Positions 12,258 through 24,269 of a stretch of DNA of 64,000 nucleotides are shown here, piece by piece. The stretch's first letter is position 1. Each line of letters opens with the position of its first letter. Below the pieces are notes generated by a model that was given only the letters and a program-made list of their open reading frames with translations, had not been told where the DNA came from and did no database searches. The stretch is from positions 257,001-321,000 of the forward strand of contig JAQGDQ010000178.1 of assembly GCA_030141605.1 (NCBI GenBank), read 5' to 3'. The position numbers were made by a program, and so were the translations under genes. This DNA comes from Tubiluchus corallicola (lineage: Eukaryota > Priapulida > Priapulimorpha > Priapulimorphida > Tubiluchidae).

Positions 12258-13661
12258 TGTAACCTAGGGCACCAAATTTTGAGGGAGGCAGATTTTTAGG
12301 GGTTTGGTGTTTAAAAATTCTTATATACACTCGGAAAATGCAAATTACTTTATGTAAAGATAAAGCTTGTATTTTATAGCACATCAAAAGCAGTTACTGA
12401 GGTCGCTCTTATATATAAGCACTATAACAAGTAAGTTCAATTATTAAATAAAAATAGTACAACACAAACAGCTGTACAGCGTGCAGCCTGCTTAATTATA
12501 AGCGCTATGCCAATATGAGTAATTATTAATAATAATCATGTAGGTACTAGGTAATAGTGCTACTAATACACCACAAGTAATTGTGGAATGGTTTTTATAT
12601 ATAACAACCATAAATCCATAAGAGACATGGGCCGGGCTGAACTGATCAGCCTGAGAACACGTCTTGTTTTGCACACCCCCCCCCACGGTTTCGGTATCAT
12701 TTGAATAATCAGTAGTCGCGGGAATTATTTGGTCAGTTATTCAAGTTTCAAATTAATTAATGAATAAATCAGTATTTGGTTGTCTAGTTAGTCAGTCATT
12801 CAATTATTACTCACATTAAAACAAAGCTGAGGCCGCTAGTCAACCAGACTCAGTTAATCAAGTCAAGTAAGGCCAATGGCGACTCAGGATAATGGGCTAC
12901 AGAGAAGGTGAAGATATGAATGCACGTTTACAAATATAGAATTCGCATAGCTAATTTGTGAAAAATTATATGTTCATGCTCTTCTTAAGTCGAATGAGTT
13001 TTTTGATACAACTACGAAAATTTCACAGACAGTGAATCCAAAAAAGTGGATTTATCGCCAGCCGTCCTGAATCTAGGAGTGTTCAAGGCAAGACTATCAG
13101 AAGCAACAGAAAAACGAGTACTATGAACAAATTAGTAACATAAGAATTTAAAAGCCTCTGACGAGGAGGGATTTAAGAGGTCCCAAAAGCATAACCACCT
13201 ACAGAAACATCGATAAAAGAAGCCTAGATATAATATAGCAGACACAGACTTTCAAGGGACTCCAGAGTGGACCCAAGATTGCTAGATTAACTAAGTCTGG
13301 TAGACTAGCGACCCCAGCTTTCTCTTTATTACTATGCTGATTTAAATCTTCAGTCAAGTCACTAGATCTCGGCCCATCTCTATTATGGATTTATGGTTGT
13401 TTATATTGAGAACCAATGCAGAATTACTTGTGGCATATTAGTAGCACAACTACGCAGTATCAACATGGTTATAGTTAATAATTACACATATTGGCATAGC
13501 GCTTATAATAAAATAGACTGCACAACTGCTTGTGGTGTAGTATTTTTATTTAATAATTGAACTTGATTGTTACATGGCGCATTTTCCGAGGAGAGTAGCA
13601 ATTTTTAAACACTAGGCGCCTTAAAATTGGCATCCCTCAAAATTCGGCGCCCTGGGTTACA
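12258..13661. mobile_element. Fold-back element with long inverted arms
   Basis: The left arm (12,258 to about 12,620) and right arm (about 13,370-13,661) are diverged reverse complements. The outer ends read TGTAACCTAGGGCACCAAAT on the left and, in reverse complement, TGTAACCCAGGGCGCCGAAT on the right. The inner parts share CACAAGTAATT, ATAAATCCATAA-type and ATAAGCGCTATGCCAATA sequences. The core of about 750 bp shows no transposase frame. It is probably a non-autonomous DNA transposon; no clear target duplication was found. Confidence 0.65.
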
Positions 13662-13791
13662 GGCTAATGAGCCAATTTCTTGTAAACATATTTTCATTAA
13701 CAGCAAAGCTGATGTAAAGACCTCAGACATTTTGTCTACTGGTAAATACGTTCCTGACTGAAGCAACTGTCAAGTGGCACTGAACGACTGG

Positions 13792-14042
13792 CTAGCTGAC
13801 ATTTAGGTCTGGCAAAGTGATAAATGAGTAAAATGCACGATTCACTGCATTAGAACCTTTACTATTAAACAGCAATTGTCGAACACAACAAGCAGTACCT
13901 TTTAAACGATCACATTGACTTGAAGAAACCTCTGCAAACTCTGGGATGTAACCCGGAGAGTTCTCTTTTAACTGTTTTATTACAACTATTTTGAATCTTA
14001 CTGTTACTGATAGACTGGATGCTTGGACTTGCATGGAAGGTT
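13792..14042 (-). CDS. Minus-strand gene C, possible last exon (thyroglobulin-1-like?)
   Basis: Preceded by a strong acceptor (a pyrimidine-rich tract ending TTTTCCACATAG). Entering here in the phase left by exon 16,619-16,765 (G|AA, Glu) gives 83 open codons to the stop at 13,792. The segment SPGYIPEF...SSQC...KGTACCV resembles a thyroglobulin type-1 repeat (G-Y-x-P-x-C ... QC ... G-x-CWCV). However, the first Cys is Phe and the CWCV core is ACCV, so the match is weak. An alternative donor (AAAAG|GTACTG) at 13,898 would end the exon at 13,899, also in phase. Function unknown. Confidence 0.4.
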
Positions 14043-15262
14043 CTATGTGGAAAATCCGGCAGAAAAAAACAATGGCACAACTGGCATTGGGCACAATTTA
14101 TGATACCATCTTTTTTGCAATAAAGAAGAAATTACTGCATTATTACCTTTAGTAATTAGGATCTCATTAATTTTCTGCATGCTCGCAAATTGCATAAAAG
14201 TAGAGCCTTAGCCTTTGACCAAAATAGCTTAGGAGTAGGGAGGTGCTGCCACCTATTGGCCGAAAATAAAAAAATCATCACTTGAAAAATAATACTAATT
14301 CTTGCCTAAAGTATAAACGAAAATACAAATCTAGCCTGATCTGGTCTAACTTAGTCTAATCTCATCTAGAACAACTCAGTCAAGTTATATCTAATTAAAA
14401 GACAATAGTAATGTAACCCAGAGTAATCCAAACTAACACATCTATTAGCTCTATAGTTGAAACTAAATGATTTTAAACTATTTTCAGCAGGAATATCAAG
14501 GATTGCAAGGAAATTTATACAAGGGCACCATACATGTAAATAACATACACATCATTGAAACATACTAACGAAGCACCAATAGTAGACAGTTCAAGTTGTT
14601 TAACTCCACAGCAAGGAAAGTAGATTTCATTCTATGAAGTTAGTTAAGCATATACCAGATCTTAATCACTACAGTTAAACTCAAACAGCATTAAATACTT
14701 CCAAGTATTTTGTGTATTTGAAATACCAACTATCACTGATATGAAGTGGTAGCAACTACTAGCTAAAAATCCACAAACTGTAAGTTTTTGAAACACCATT
14801 TTTTCCTTCAGATATGAACTGAATCAGTAACAAAATATTATATCAAGCTTTTCAGCATATACATTTTTGAGTGTTTGCATGAATTTTACATTATTGGCGT
14901 GACTGACTCGAAGAAATCAGTGCACATTACTTACTTCAGTCCTGCTTAAAAGACAATTACAGCGTACTTTGTGAAGTTTCAGTTTTACATGACAACAGAA
15001 AAAAAGACTTTCTGAAATTTTTAAATTTTTCTTGGTTATCTATATAAGGGGAAACCAGCTGTGAAGGTGTCATTTCCGAAAAGAAAATCGGAACTTGATT
15101 TCACGCATTTTGCTCGTTAGATGACGCCAGTGAAATACACGCCCAAATTACGACTGCATTTGCATTTGGTAATCACATGCCACATTTCGCTGCATAGCAT
15201 TGTTCACAATTTCAGCATCGTAGAGAAATAACGTGGTAACCAAGGAAGCCATTACTAGCACA

Positions 15263-15322
15263 GTTGTTTAGCCTGCATTTTCGTTGTTTAGCCTGCATTT
15301 TCGTTGTTTAGCCTGCATTTTT
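15263..15322. repeat. 20-bp tandem repeat, three copies
   Basis: GTTGTTTAGCCTGCATTTTC repeated three times with almost no divergence. Confidence 0.85.
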
Positions 15323-16072
15323 CCGAAGTTTCACGAACAAAACTGAACAAAATATTTTGGGGGATGTTGCAACTTTGAGACCCGATTTCATTAGAAAGGA
15401 AGACATGAAATTTAATAAAATTAGTGTCAAATTTTAAGTTATTGTTAGATTTTTCAATTAAAGACTTGTCTTTACGTTGAATTTGACTTTTAAAAATTAA
15501 TGCTACTAAAACAGGCATAAAAGACAAAAATTTGATGATCTGTTACATCAGTGATCAATTCCTGTTCTTAATTAATGCCATCAGAGCAACAACCAACCAC
15601 ACAGATATATTACTATATTAATTTGTTACCACAGGTATTAAGTTATAAACTTGAATTAAGCTGCACGACAGATATGAAGTTTTATTTCACGCATTCGAGC
15701 TTCATTCATCCTTCTCCACTTACAGCTTTAGTAAATACTGTTAAAAATCTTATTTTATATTTAATACCATATCTATTACAGTACATCACAGACATGTTCA
15801 AAATTAGTTTTGCAGTGGAGTTTTGCAAGAATGTCACCGCAAACTTCACAAAGAGAACAGACACTGATCGTAAAAAGTGCGATTTATTCCAATTTGAAAG
15901 CAGACACTCATCATAGAAATCGTCATTTCTAGAGACGCATATAAAAAATCTGCCGAATTATATGTCAACATACATGTCACACTTACAGCAGATAGTGATT
16001 TCTAAAATGCAGTTTATACAGTAAATGTAAAAAAGTGATGTCCATAAATGTCGGTCCTAAAATTCAAGCTTA

Positions 16073-16545
16073 TTTAATACAGACAGCAGGTGTCACCACA
16101 GACCTCAAATGTACGGAAGGCAGTGATCATAAAAACGCGGTGTCTCGAGATAGATACAAAAGAGTGTTGTCAGCAAATATTAGTCTAAAAATTCAAGAAT
16201 ATTTAGTATCATAAACAGACAATAGAAGTCACCACTAAGACCACCTAGAGGCAGCGGGTATAAAAACACAGTTTCTAGAGAAATATAGGATATAAAAGTT
16301 GTCCACAGTCTTAAAATTCAAGCTTGTTTGGTATAGTAAAGGGGACTTAAGGCTTCCCAGGGCTAAGCGACTGAAATTTAGTATCATAAACAGACAATAG
16401 AAGTCACCACTAAGACCATCTAGAGGCAGCGGTTATAAAAACACAGTCAGTTTCTAGAGAAATATAGGATATAAAAATTGTCCACAGTCTTAAAATTCAA
16501 GCTTGTTTTGCATAGTAAAGGGGAATTCCTAGGGCTAAGCAATTG
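16073..16545. repeat. About 175-bp tandem repeat
   Basis: Two close copies (about 16,198-16,370 and 16,375-16,545) share CATAAACAGACAATAGAAGT, a TAGAGGCAGCGG box and CCACAGTCTTAAAATTCAAG. A more diverged copy lies upstream at 16,073-16,195. It sits just downstream (for the minus strand) of a gene C exon, in its intron. Confidence 0.75.
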
Positions 16546-16618
16546 AAATTAACAAAAAAGAAAACAACTCACATACAGAATGAAAATTTCAGACATTTTT
16601 TTCTGTATTATTACTCAC

Positions 16619-16765
16619 CGATTTTGGACACCAGTCGAGGTAACTTCTTGTTCTCAGTTTTTTCATCCTCAATAGGTAGCTCAGTGTCATTAGAATTGAA
16701 TTTCTCTTCTGGTGTACTACCCCTACTTGCCTGGTCATGCTCTTCAACAACTGCTGGTGACAACT
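16619..16765 (-). CDS. Minus-strand gene C, acidic internal exon
   Basis: A 147-bp exon between acceptor TATCTTTTAG and donor ATCG|GTGAGTAA, both near consensus. It encodes an acidic, Ser/Glu-rich segment (LSPAVVEEHDQASRGSTPEE ... LPRLVSKI) with no recognised domain. Entry and exit are both phase 1, matching the exons at 19,102-19,191 and 13,792-14,042. Confidence 0.65.
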
Positions 16766-19101
16766 CTAAAAGATAAAGAGATCAAGATGTATTTACCAGA
16801 ATTTTACAAAACAAAAGCTACTCCTTAAATGAAAGGCAAAGCTTTGTAGGAAGTTTGGCTTTTTTCTATAACTGTGAAAAATGTTAGAATGATTTAGTAA
16901 CAAAAGTGTGCTAAGCACCCCATTTAAATGTCCCGATCACTTCACACTTGGGCATTTCAATTTTGAATGCCCATTCTGCCACCAATGACGTCTTTCATGA
17001 CTTGAAGAAAAGTAGTGCACTGTTCTATTAGTTTCCATTACAATAATAATAAGTTTTTGCAAAAAATTAGACAGCTAATTTTGTGATATTTTTGCATTCA
17101 TGAACATTAGGTAAGTTACGCAAGCTTGAACCAGCTTAAGCAGCAAAGTGTTTATTAAAAGTCAAGATGCACTTATGAAGAATCAGGAAGTCCACCAGTT
17201 ACATCATAATTTTCATGTAAATGACGGCTACGATGGCCCCTGAAAATTTCTTTACAGCGGTTGTATAGATTAACCAGTTTGAGTGATAACAAGTAAAATA
17301 AATCCAACATGCTAAGTGACTAGTCCTTGTTTTTAAATTTAAATAGAAATTATTACTATTAGAAAAGTGCATATTGCCTAGTATGGAAGAACTGCTTTCT
17401 TTTTTCCATTGCTTAAGTATAATAAAAGCCTTGACTTTCATGCACACATTCAATATTTTGTGACTTTGAAAACTGTGCTAGTTGCTATATATGTTTCTAT
17501 TACTCTGTCTGTTGGAATGTGGCTATTTACAGTTAGTGGTGGACCAGATTAATTGATTTAAGCTTTTATTTCTAATCATTGTTTATTTTTCAGTTTTGCC
17601 AATGCAAATCGATTGAATTACTCCGCACCACCCCAAAATCAAAATTATTTTGATCTGCAAAATCTGCAAAAATGATATGACAAATATAGCTGTCACTGTA
17701 GCAGAATCAAGTAATATGGCATTACTTTTGCAATAAAGCAATGAACATCTGGCTTTCATATGTGATTAAAGGCCACCTATCTATTATAAATGTATCAATC
17801 ATGGAAATACAACCAACGTCCCACCACTATTTATAATTAGGAAATAAATCAGATTTTCTCTGGAAGCTATTAATGTTTTTCCTTATTTTAGTTACAGGCT
17901 ACACAACCATGACAAGCTCAGTCTAACATTTTACGCTCATTAGGCAACCTTTTACATGTTAATTGCCTGAATTTTTATTCATTTTAACTATTCTTGTCAT
18001 TAAGAATCTTTTATATTTATCTAGAACATACTAGCAAATTACCTCAATCAATTTAGTCTCAGCCTAGAAAACTATTATAACTGATATATTGATTTAGAGT
18101 TCAATCTTGCCCCACTCGTCGGATATAATATGCTGGCTGCCAGTCGAGTGTTGGAATCTAGCACAGAAAGAGCGGGTCTATACAAGAAAAGCCCTAAGCT
18201 TCATAGGCACATCTTTCAAAGAACTTACTAAGTTAATAGATGTCACATAGTGTGCAGACAGATCTAGAGATCTCTCACCTTGACTGTTTTATTTGAAACT
18301 TTGAAAAAAGGGATTTAGAGACATTTAACCAGGCGCATGCTGCCAAATCAAACATTTCTATGCAGCCAATTTAAAAATCATCATTTTCCTTGGTACAATT
18401 AAACATCTACATGTATTTAACCATGGTACGCACAACGATTAGCACTGAATGAAATCACACCATTTTATAAATAGTATAAATTACAGATAGTATAATCAGT
18501 TTTATACAACCGAAAGGGTAAAAATCTTGACATCTGCTTAGGTATTTGTAACAGTAAAGCCACTAGGAGGACAAGCTAGCAAGAAAGAACTGAAAGCGTG
18601 TAGCCCATACTGTACAGACACACAGAATGCAAACAGTTTACAACAGAGACCATGGCAAACTAAAGTATGAAAGTTTATATAAAAAACAAGCAACATTATC
18701 TCATTATCTAGCAAATCTACATTAAATTAAGAAGTAGTACTCATTTAATTAGCCATTGACTATTTGTCCACTATTACATAGCACTTGTAAAAAGGCAAAC
18801 TTAAACAAAATATTCAGTAATTCAATGCAAGCCAAAACTGCACTGCATTTTCATATTAAGAGAAACTTTATATCCATTGGAATATCACACAAGAACTGGA
18901 TTTTGCTCCACCCATGCTTTCAAGTGCACATTTTAATTAGCCATTGACTATCTGTCTAAGATTACACAGATTTTGGAAAAATTTTATTTTGACTGCTCAA
19001 GAATAGTGACAGCTGCTGAAAGTCTGCAACAAATTTGACGACTAAAGGCTTGGTCTCCTTTTAATCTACTTCACTACTTGAATGCAATTTCAATTACGTA
19101 C

Positions 19102-19191
19102 GTGATTCAGTTTCTGGATCTGCAGACGACTCTTTCTGACTAGTTTCCGTCATGTCCACCTGCAAATGATGCTGCCCTGTTTTCTCCATCA
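19102..19191 (-). CDS. Minus-strand gene C, short internal exon
   Basis: A 90-bp exon between a TTTTTTAG acceptor and donor C|GTACGT. In the frame set by the neighbouring exons it reads V-MEKTGQHHLQVDMTETSQ and continues acidic to ...DPETES. Entry and exit are phase 1. No domain recognised; likely a disordered linker. Confidence 0.6.
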
Positions 19192-19429
19192 CTAAAAAAC
19201 AAAAAAGTATTGCCACATAAAACCATAATTGTTTCTAGTCCTGAGTATTTTCAATGGGCATGTTCTAAGTTTGGCATGCTAATTAAAGGAGCACAGCATT
19301 AGTTTAGTTAACAATATTATGACTACATTCTGCAATTACAATTATTACAATTGTTACTACGATATTACAATTATTAACATGTCTCCAGGTAGACATGCAA
19401 TAGAATGTATTACAGTAAGCATTAAATTG

Positions 19430-19433
<4 letters not shown>

Positions 19434-19461
<28 letters not shown>
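19434..19461. repeat. (AG)n microsatellite
   Basis: An uninterrupted GA/AG run of about 28 bases in an intron of gene C. Confidence 0.95.
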
Positions 19462-19892
19462 CGGTGCCGCTTGTAACAGTATATAATGTAATGCAATTGA
19501 GCCAAAGTTTTTGATACATGCAACAAAACCTTTACAACTTAATTCAAATACCATTAAAACAGGGTTTCAAAAAGAGACATCAGACAATCATTTTGGAATA
19601 AATAAATTCACTCAAGGCTCATTTTTCAAGTGTCTCGCGATTTCAAGACAGTTGTAATTTTTCATACTGCAACTATTTCCGAAAAACTTGCACAGGAAAG
19701 CAAGAATGCTGGCTCATCTACACATCTTGTTTAAAAACTGATTAAAAAAGAGCCTGCAGCTGCTCTGAGACAAAAGAATTGTCAGTCTCATACAAAAGTA
19801 GTCCTGATACAGACTATGTTCCTTACTGTCAATGACTTAGGCAACTAGAAGTACATTCACCAGAAGGATGAGTGCCAATTTAAAACAGCATT

Positions 19893-20110
19893 TCAAAATC
19901 ATCAAGGGATTGACAAAATGAATGTTGGAAACTTCTTCACATTTAAAAGTAACAGGAGGACCATGCGACAACTGTACAAGAAAAGAGCAAATATGGGTTT
20001 TAGCAATAGGCTATTTGATCTGTGGAATGGATTACCCAAAAAGGTGTGAAAGCCATTACAGGTAATTAATTTAAAAGGACCATCCAAACATATGTTATTG
20101 CTATTGACAG
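19893..20110 (+). mobile_element. LINE ORF2 C-terminal remnant
   Basis: In one frame it reads IDKMNVGNFFTF...NRRTMRQLYKKRANMGFSNRLFDLWNGLPKKV, then a stop and further homologous-looking residues. The arrangement Arg/Lys-rich, FSNR, WN-LP-V is the usual end of the reverse-transcriptase protein of non-LTR retrotransposons. It is interrupted, 5'-truncated and inert. Confidence 0.6.
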
Positions 20111-20260
20111 CTGTGACAAAATTGTTTGTTTTCCAGGTAAACATACAGTGTATAGAATGTCGGCTACTACTAGTAAGGATAAGGATGAGTGGATCAAGTG
20201 CATCAAGTAAATTTGATGGAATTTTTTTACTTCTGATATTGTGATCGATATTGACGATAT

Positions 20261-20719
20261 TACCGTATTTTCCCGTGTATAAGAGACCCTTTTTTGCTCA
20301 GAATTTTCACTTTAAAAATCAGGGGTCTCTTATACATGGGAGTAAGTCTTTTCAATAAGATGCATAAATTGTGACACTAATGATTTTAAAGAAATAAGTG
20401 CTCTACAACTGTTTTGCATGTCGCGTTCGACTATGAAGCGGTTGTAAGCAATACAAGCATCGTGACACAGGCATTATCTCCTCGTTTTCTCTTTTCCTGT
20501 TACAGGTTTGCAGGTACGCACTTTAATATATACCAGTACTCTTTTTCTACAACACATTAACTGGTTTTATTTTGTTTTCAGTACCGCACTGAGTTGAAAA
20601 AAGTTGTACTCTACCCTCTAAAAATGTCCGTCTGAAAAAACTTTTTTCCAGAATTTTTGCCTAAAAATTGAAGGGGTCTCTTATACACAAGGGTCTCTTA
20701 TACACGGGAAAATACGGTA
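20261..20719. mobile_element. MITE with about 30-bp terminal inverted repeats
   Basis: The two ends are inverted copies beginning TACCGTATTTTCCCGTGTAT and continuing AAGAGACCC. The repeat TATAAGAGACCC also occurs again inside each end in inverted or direct orientation, so each end can fold on itself. Flanking TA dinucleotides suggest a TA target, as in Tc1/mariner-type elements. No coding capacity. Confidence 0.85.
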
Positions 20720-20729
20720 ATTAGCAGAC

Positions 20730-23700
20730 GTATTGTAAGATACTACTGAATTACATTTTTGTAAATAAAACTGTTTGAAACGAGTGTTTCGCTAGAATCT
20801 TACTAATCGTTACGAGATATATATAGAGAGATTTGTACGATAAAATCAAAGAATAATGGACCAGGACAATTAACTTGGTGGGTCGTGCTGTGAGATTATC
20901 TGAAGACAGTCCACTAAGTTATTAAAGCTTTCCATGAATCAATTTGATCATCGGAGAAACCAAGAAGAAGAGAATGTAGACTGGATTCATGGGAATCAAG
21001 TTTGCAAACACCAAGCTACCATCCTTAGCCACTAAGGTTGAGATCGTTTAAACATTTAACCTAGTAAGTAAGTTTATTAGTTTATCACCATTTTTAAAAC
21101 AGCAAAATACATAACTAAGAGATTTATAAATCTGTACAACATACAATAATATTACAAAGTGCAAAAGTAATTATTGATTAGTGGTGAAAGGGTGGAACAG
21201 TATTGACACGTGCTAACTGATGTAACCATTGTCTGGTTACGAAACTAACCGAAAATCACTGTCTGTTTAACCATTACCTTCCTTTACATTTTAACACAAT
21301 TTTTACATCACACATAACATTAAACATTTAGAACACTAGGTACTATACTAACAAGGCTTTTACAAGGGAAATTCCCATATTTTCTCTTACTGCGCATGAT
21401 CGTCCTGGCAAAATCATTGCACTACTGAAAACAACACACGGAGTCGCGGACCTGTAGCAACACTAACTCAATGTGCTTTATCGTTTGTTGTGCATTAATA
21501 TTTGGAGTTTGAGAATGTGGTGATTCTAACATGACAAACTCTGAAAGTTTATGTACAACCAACGATGCGTGAGTAAACATGCCATGATTCGGAGGGGGTA
21601 ATTGTGTCGCAGTGTTTCTTTACAAAATTTTGTTTTCAAAAACTTTTTCAAACATTCAAAATGGTTCGCAACTTATTCACGTACTGAAAACATACTAAGA
21701 AAAGTGAATTTCTATGATTATGTAATAGGGTTAGAGCTAGGTAATTTCTTCATATTAATTCGTATATGTGATCGATATTTTACCATATGTATGATGTCAG
21801 CGGGAACTCATAAACTGTTAACCGACTACAATTAATAACATTTAAGTAAAACGCTTAATTAAAAAGCCTAACAATCTCAACTTTATTAGCTACTTGATAC
21901 AGCATGATGTCTGTTATGCTTTTTGTTCAATGACTATTCTATCATTATTGTGATTATATATGAAATGTGCAAATGCCACAAAAGGTTGAATTGTTAAAAG
22001 AGTGTATTATATAACCCAGTTTTGAGTTCCACACACGTGGTTACCAAAATTAAATCTGTAGCAAATGCAAACAATGATAGGTATGCTGCAAACGTGAGTT
22101 AAAGACAAGGTACACAGAAGAGGATTCTCAAAAAAATATGCAAAATGAAAAACAACATTGCGGCTAACTATTTGGTTGTACTTCAACTTCGAAGACACAC
22201 ATTGCGAAAAACTACTTTTTTTCAATAATAATTTCTGTTTGCATTAATTAAACCATTTTTAATTCTTATTAATCTGTTAGTTAAGTCAATACTGTGCCAT
22301 TTCACAGTAAAATGCGGCAATATAATTATGATGATTACATTTTCAAGCTAGCTGCAGGCAAGTACCAAAGACAATTCTCTGCTAGAGGTTAATATTGTGT
22401 TGCAGTACATTACGACGATATGAACACAATTGGGATCATCGTGTCGGATTTGAGATCGTTAAAAAAATTATTACAATTTCAATTGTTCCGTAAAACGAAT
22501 TATGCTCACCAGTTTACTTTTACTTTTTTAGGCTTTATTACAACGAACTTGCGATATCAAGCTTCAACAAAATACTACAAAACTAGTTTAAATCTTAGTT
22601 AAATACACATCGTGGGCAATTATAAAAACTGTTAAAACTTTATCAGCAAAATACTTTTTATCGTCATCATAGTATTATAGCAACAAACTTCTATGTTATC
22701 ACTCCGAATGAATCAAGCAGGGAAATCTTCGATTTTATTTTCAAACTTCAGGCTGCGAAGAAGCATACTTTTTTGCAAGCGAACTACAAGCGCAACAAAA
22801 CAAAAGCATAAACAAAATACTATACACGTAGTGGAAGGGAGACAAAGAAATCAAATAGACTAAATTTGTAAAAGATATTTATCATAATATTATTTAATTT
22901 TATTTCATTATTATGTAATATTTACAGTATAGTTTTAAATTTGCAACAATAATAAAATGTATTAAAACTTAGAGTGAAATTATATAACAATTACATGACT
23001 AGAACGATAATAATTATCAGTTCAGTCCAGCAAAGTAGTCTGAAAGTAAGATTTTGCAGATTATATAATTGAATAAGTGTTTCCAATTACTGTTTTTTTC
23101 CCTTAAATTCAACTTTTGTTTTGTAAATTAAGTTACATGTATATTCATTTCTCTGGATTATATAGAAAATGTCATAATTTTAAAAATTACTACTGTTTCC
23201 TAAATTAAACTGATAACATTAATGCCCACCAGTGTTTAAAAAATCTTTTTATCTATATTCGGTAAAGGATAGCAGACTAGGTGACTTTATAGTCTTTTCG
23301 CTATCCTTTCTCTAGTTCTAGATCTATCTATACATTTTAACCATTTTTCAAAATTCATTAGAGATTCTTTTATTAATCATGTTTTATTGCAACACTATAA
23401 AGAGATAAATAAATTGAAATTGAATTCATTGAATAAACTGAAGAAAGGTGGAAAATAGAAGTAAACGATAACATAATTATAACTGATTGTAATTAACACT
23501 CTAAACAAAGTGTTGACAAAGCAAAATCTTAAGAATTACTTATTGTAACACTTGCGAACTTTATATTAGTTATTATGATTCAAGTTGTTATAACTAATGT
23601 TCAAACATTTGCAATGTACATAACTTTAATGCTGACTATACAATTTGAAATGTGTTAGCTTGGTTAACGTTTTCATGTTCTTACCAGAAGTTACGAATTT

Positions 23701-23960
23701 TATTAATCTCTGCATTGCAATTTCCTAATCAGTACTTATGATTCTATATGAGTCATATAGATTCGTTCTGCTTCTGTGACGAGGGAATGTAGTAGTACTA
23801 GATTAAGTTACGCATGTACAAATGTGCACAACTTTTTACCCGATCGCTGGTGAACATTCACTAATTATTTGATATTAATAAAGTTCACTATTTTACCTTT
23901 ATTTATGTGTGAAGCATAACACTACAGAAGTAAGCAGTGCCACACAATGCAGTTACTACC
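20730..23960. other. No gene seen
   Basis: AT-rich intronic or intergenic DNA, lying within the intron of gene C if that model is right. It includes a reduced AAGT/TTTATTAGTTTATCACC dispersed repeat at 21,061-21,200. No frames with protein-like content. Confidence 0.5.
21061..21200 (+). repeat. Dispersed repeat related to 57,249-57,430
   Basis: Both copies run AGTAAGT, TTTATTxxTTTATCACC, A-rich, then ATACAATAATAT-like and end near a GTGAAAGGG motif. Probably the tail of a retroelement. Confidence 0.5.
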
Positions 23961-23971
23961 AGTACACTTAC

Positions 23972-24095
23972 CACCAGTCACCATGGCTGCAATTAGCGCA
24001 ACTGCCATTTTCTCTTTAGCACCAATACCAAACAATGGCGTCAATAACTCATCTTCCCCATAACAACAAAAAAGTTCAATAACTGGCTTTAACAT
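23972..24095 (-). CDS. Minus-strand gene C, first coding exon
   Basis: Ends at an excellent donor (GGTG|GTAAGTGT). From the ATG at 24,095 it reads MLKPVIELFCCYGEDELLTP then LFGIGAKEK and MAVALIAAMVTG. A second in-frame ATG at 24,008 (context AAAATGG) would begin with the short hydrophobic MAVALIAAMVTG, which could be a signal or membrane segment. The frame is also open upstream to 24,146, and a possible acceptor (AACTGTAG) lies at about 24,127, so an upstream exon cannot be excluded. It leaves phase 1, completed as Val by exon 19,102-19,191. Protein unrecognised. Confidence 0.5.
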
Positions 24096-24171
24096 TATAT
24101 AAGTATTTTTCCAGCTCTGTACTCTACAGTTATATAATCGGGTCATATAGTTTATATATATATATATATAT

Positions 24172-24265
24172 GTGAAAATAGCCTGTAGTGTAGGACAATA
24201 TTTTATTTTGTGAAAACAGGCATTAAATAAAGGTAAAGGTGTCCTACACTACAGGCTATTTTCAC
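24172..24265. repeat. Perfect 25-bp inverted repeat (hairpin)
   Basis: The arms at 24,172-24,196 and 24,241-24,265 are exact reverse complements (GTGAAAATAGCCTGTAGTGT plus AGGAC), separated by 44 bases and preceded by a (TA)n run. The exact match in otherwise diverged DNA suggests recent origin or a structured element, such as the ends of a very short MITE. Confidence 0.9.
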
Positions 24266-24269
24266 AGAC

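Larger units (their letters stand above)
9100..13780. other. Gene-poor, repeat-rich stretch
   Basis: Apart from the elements listed separately (9,940-10,230; 11,048-11,150; 12,258-13,661), I see no gene. Open frames are short, without domains or splice context. Confidence 0.55.
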
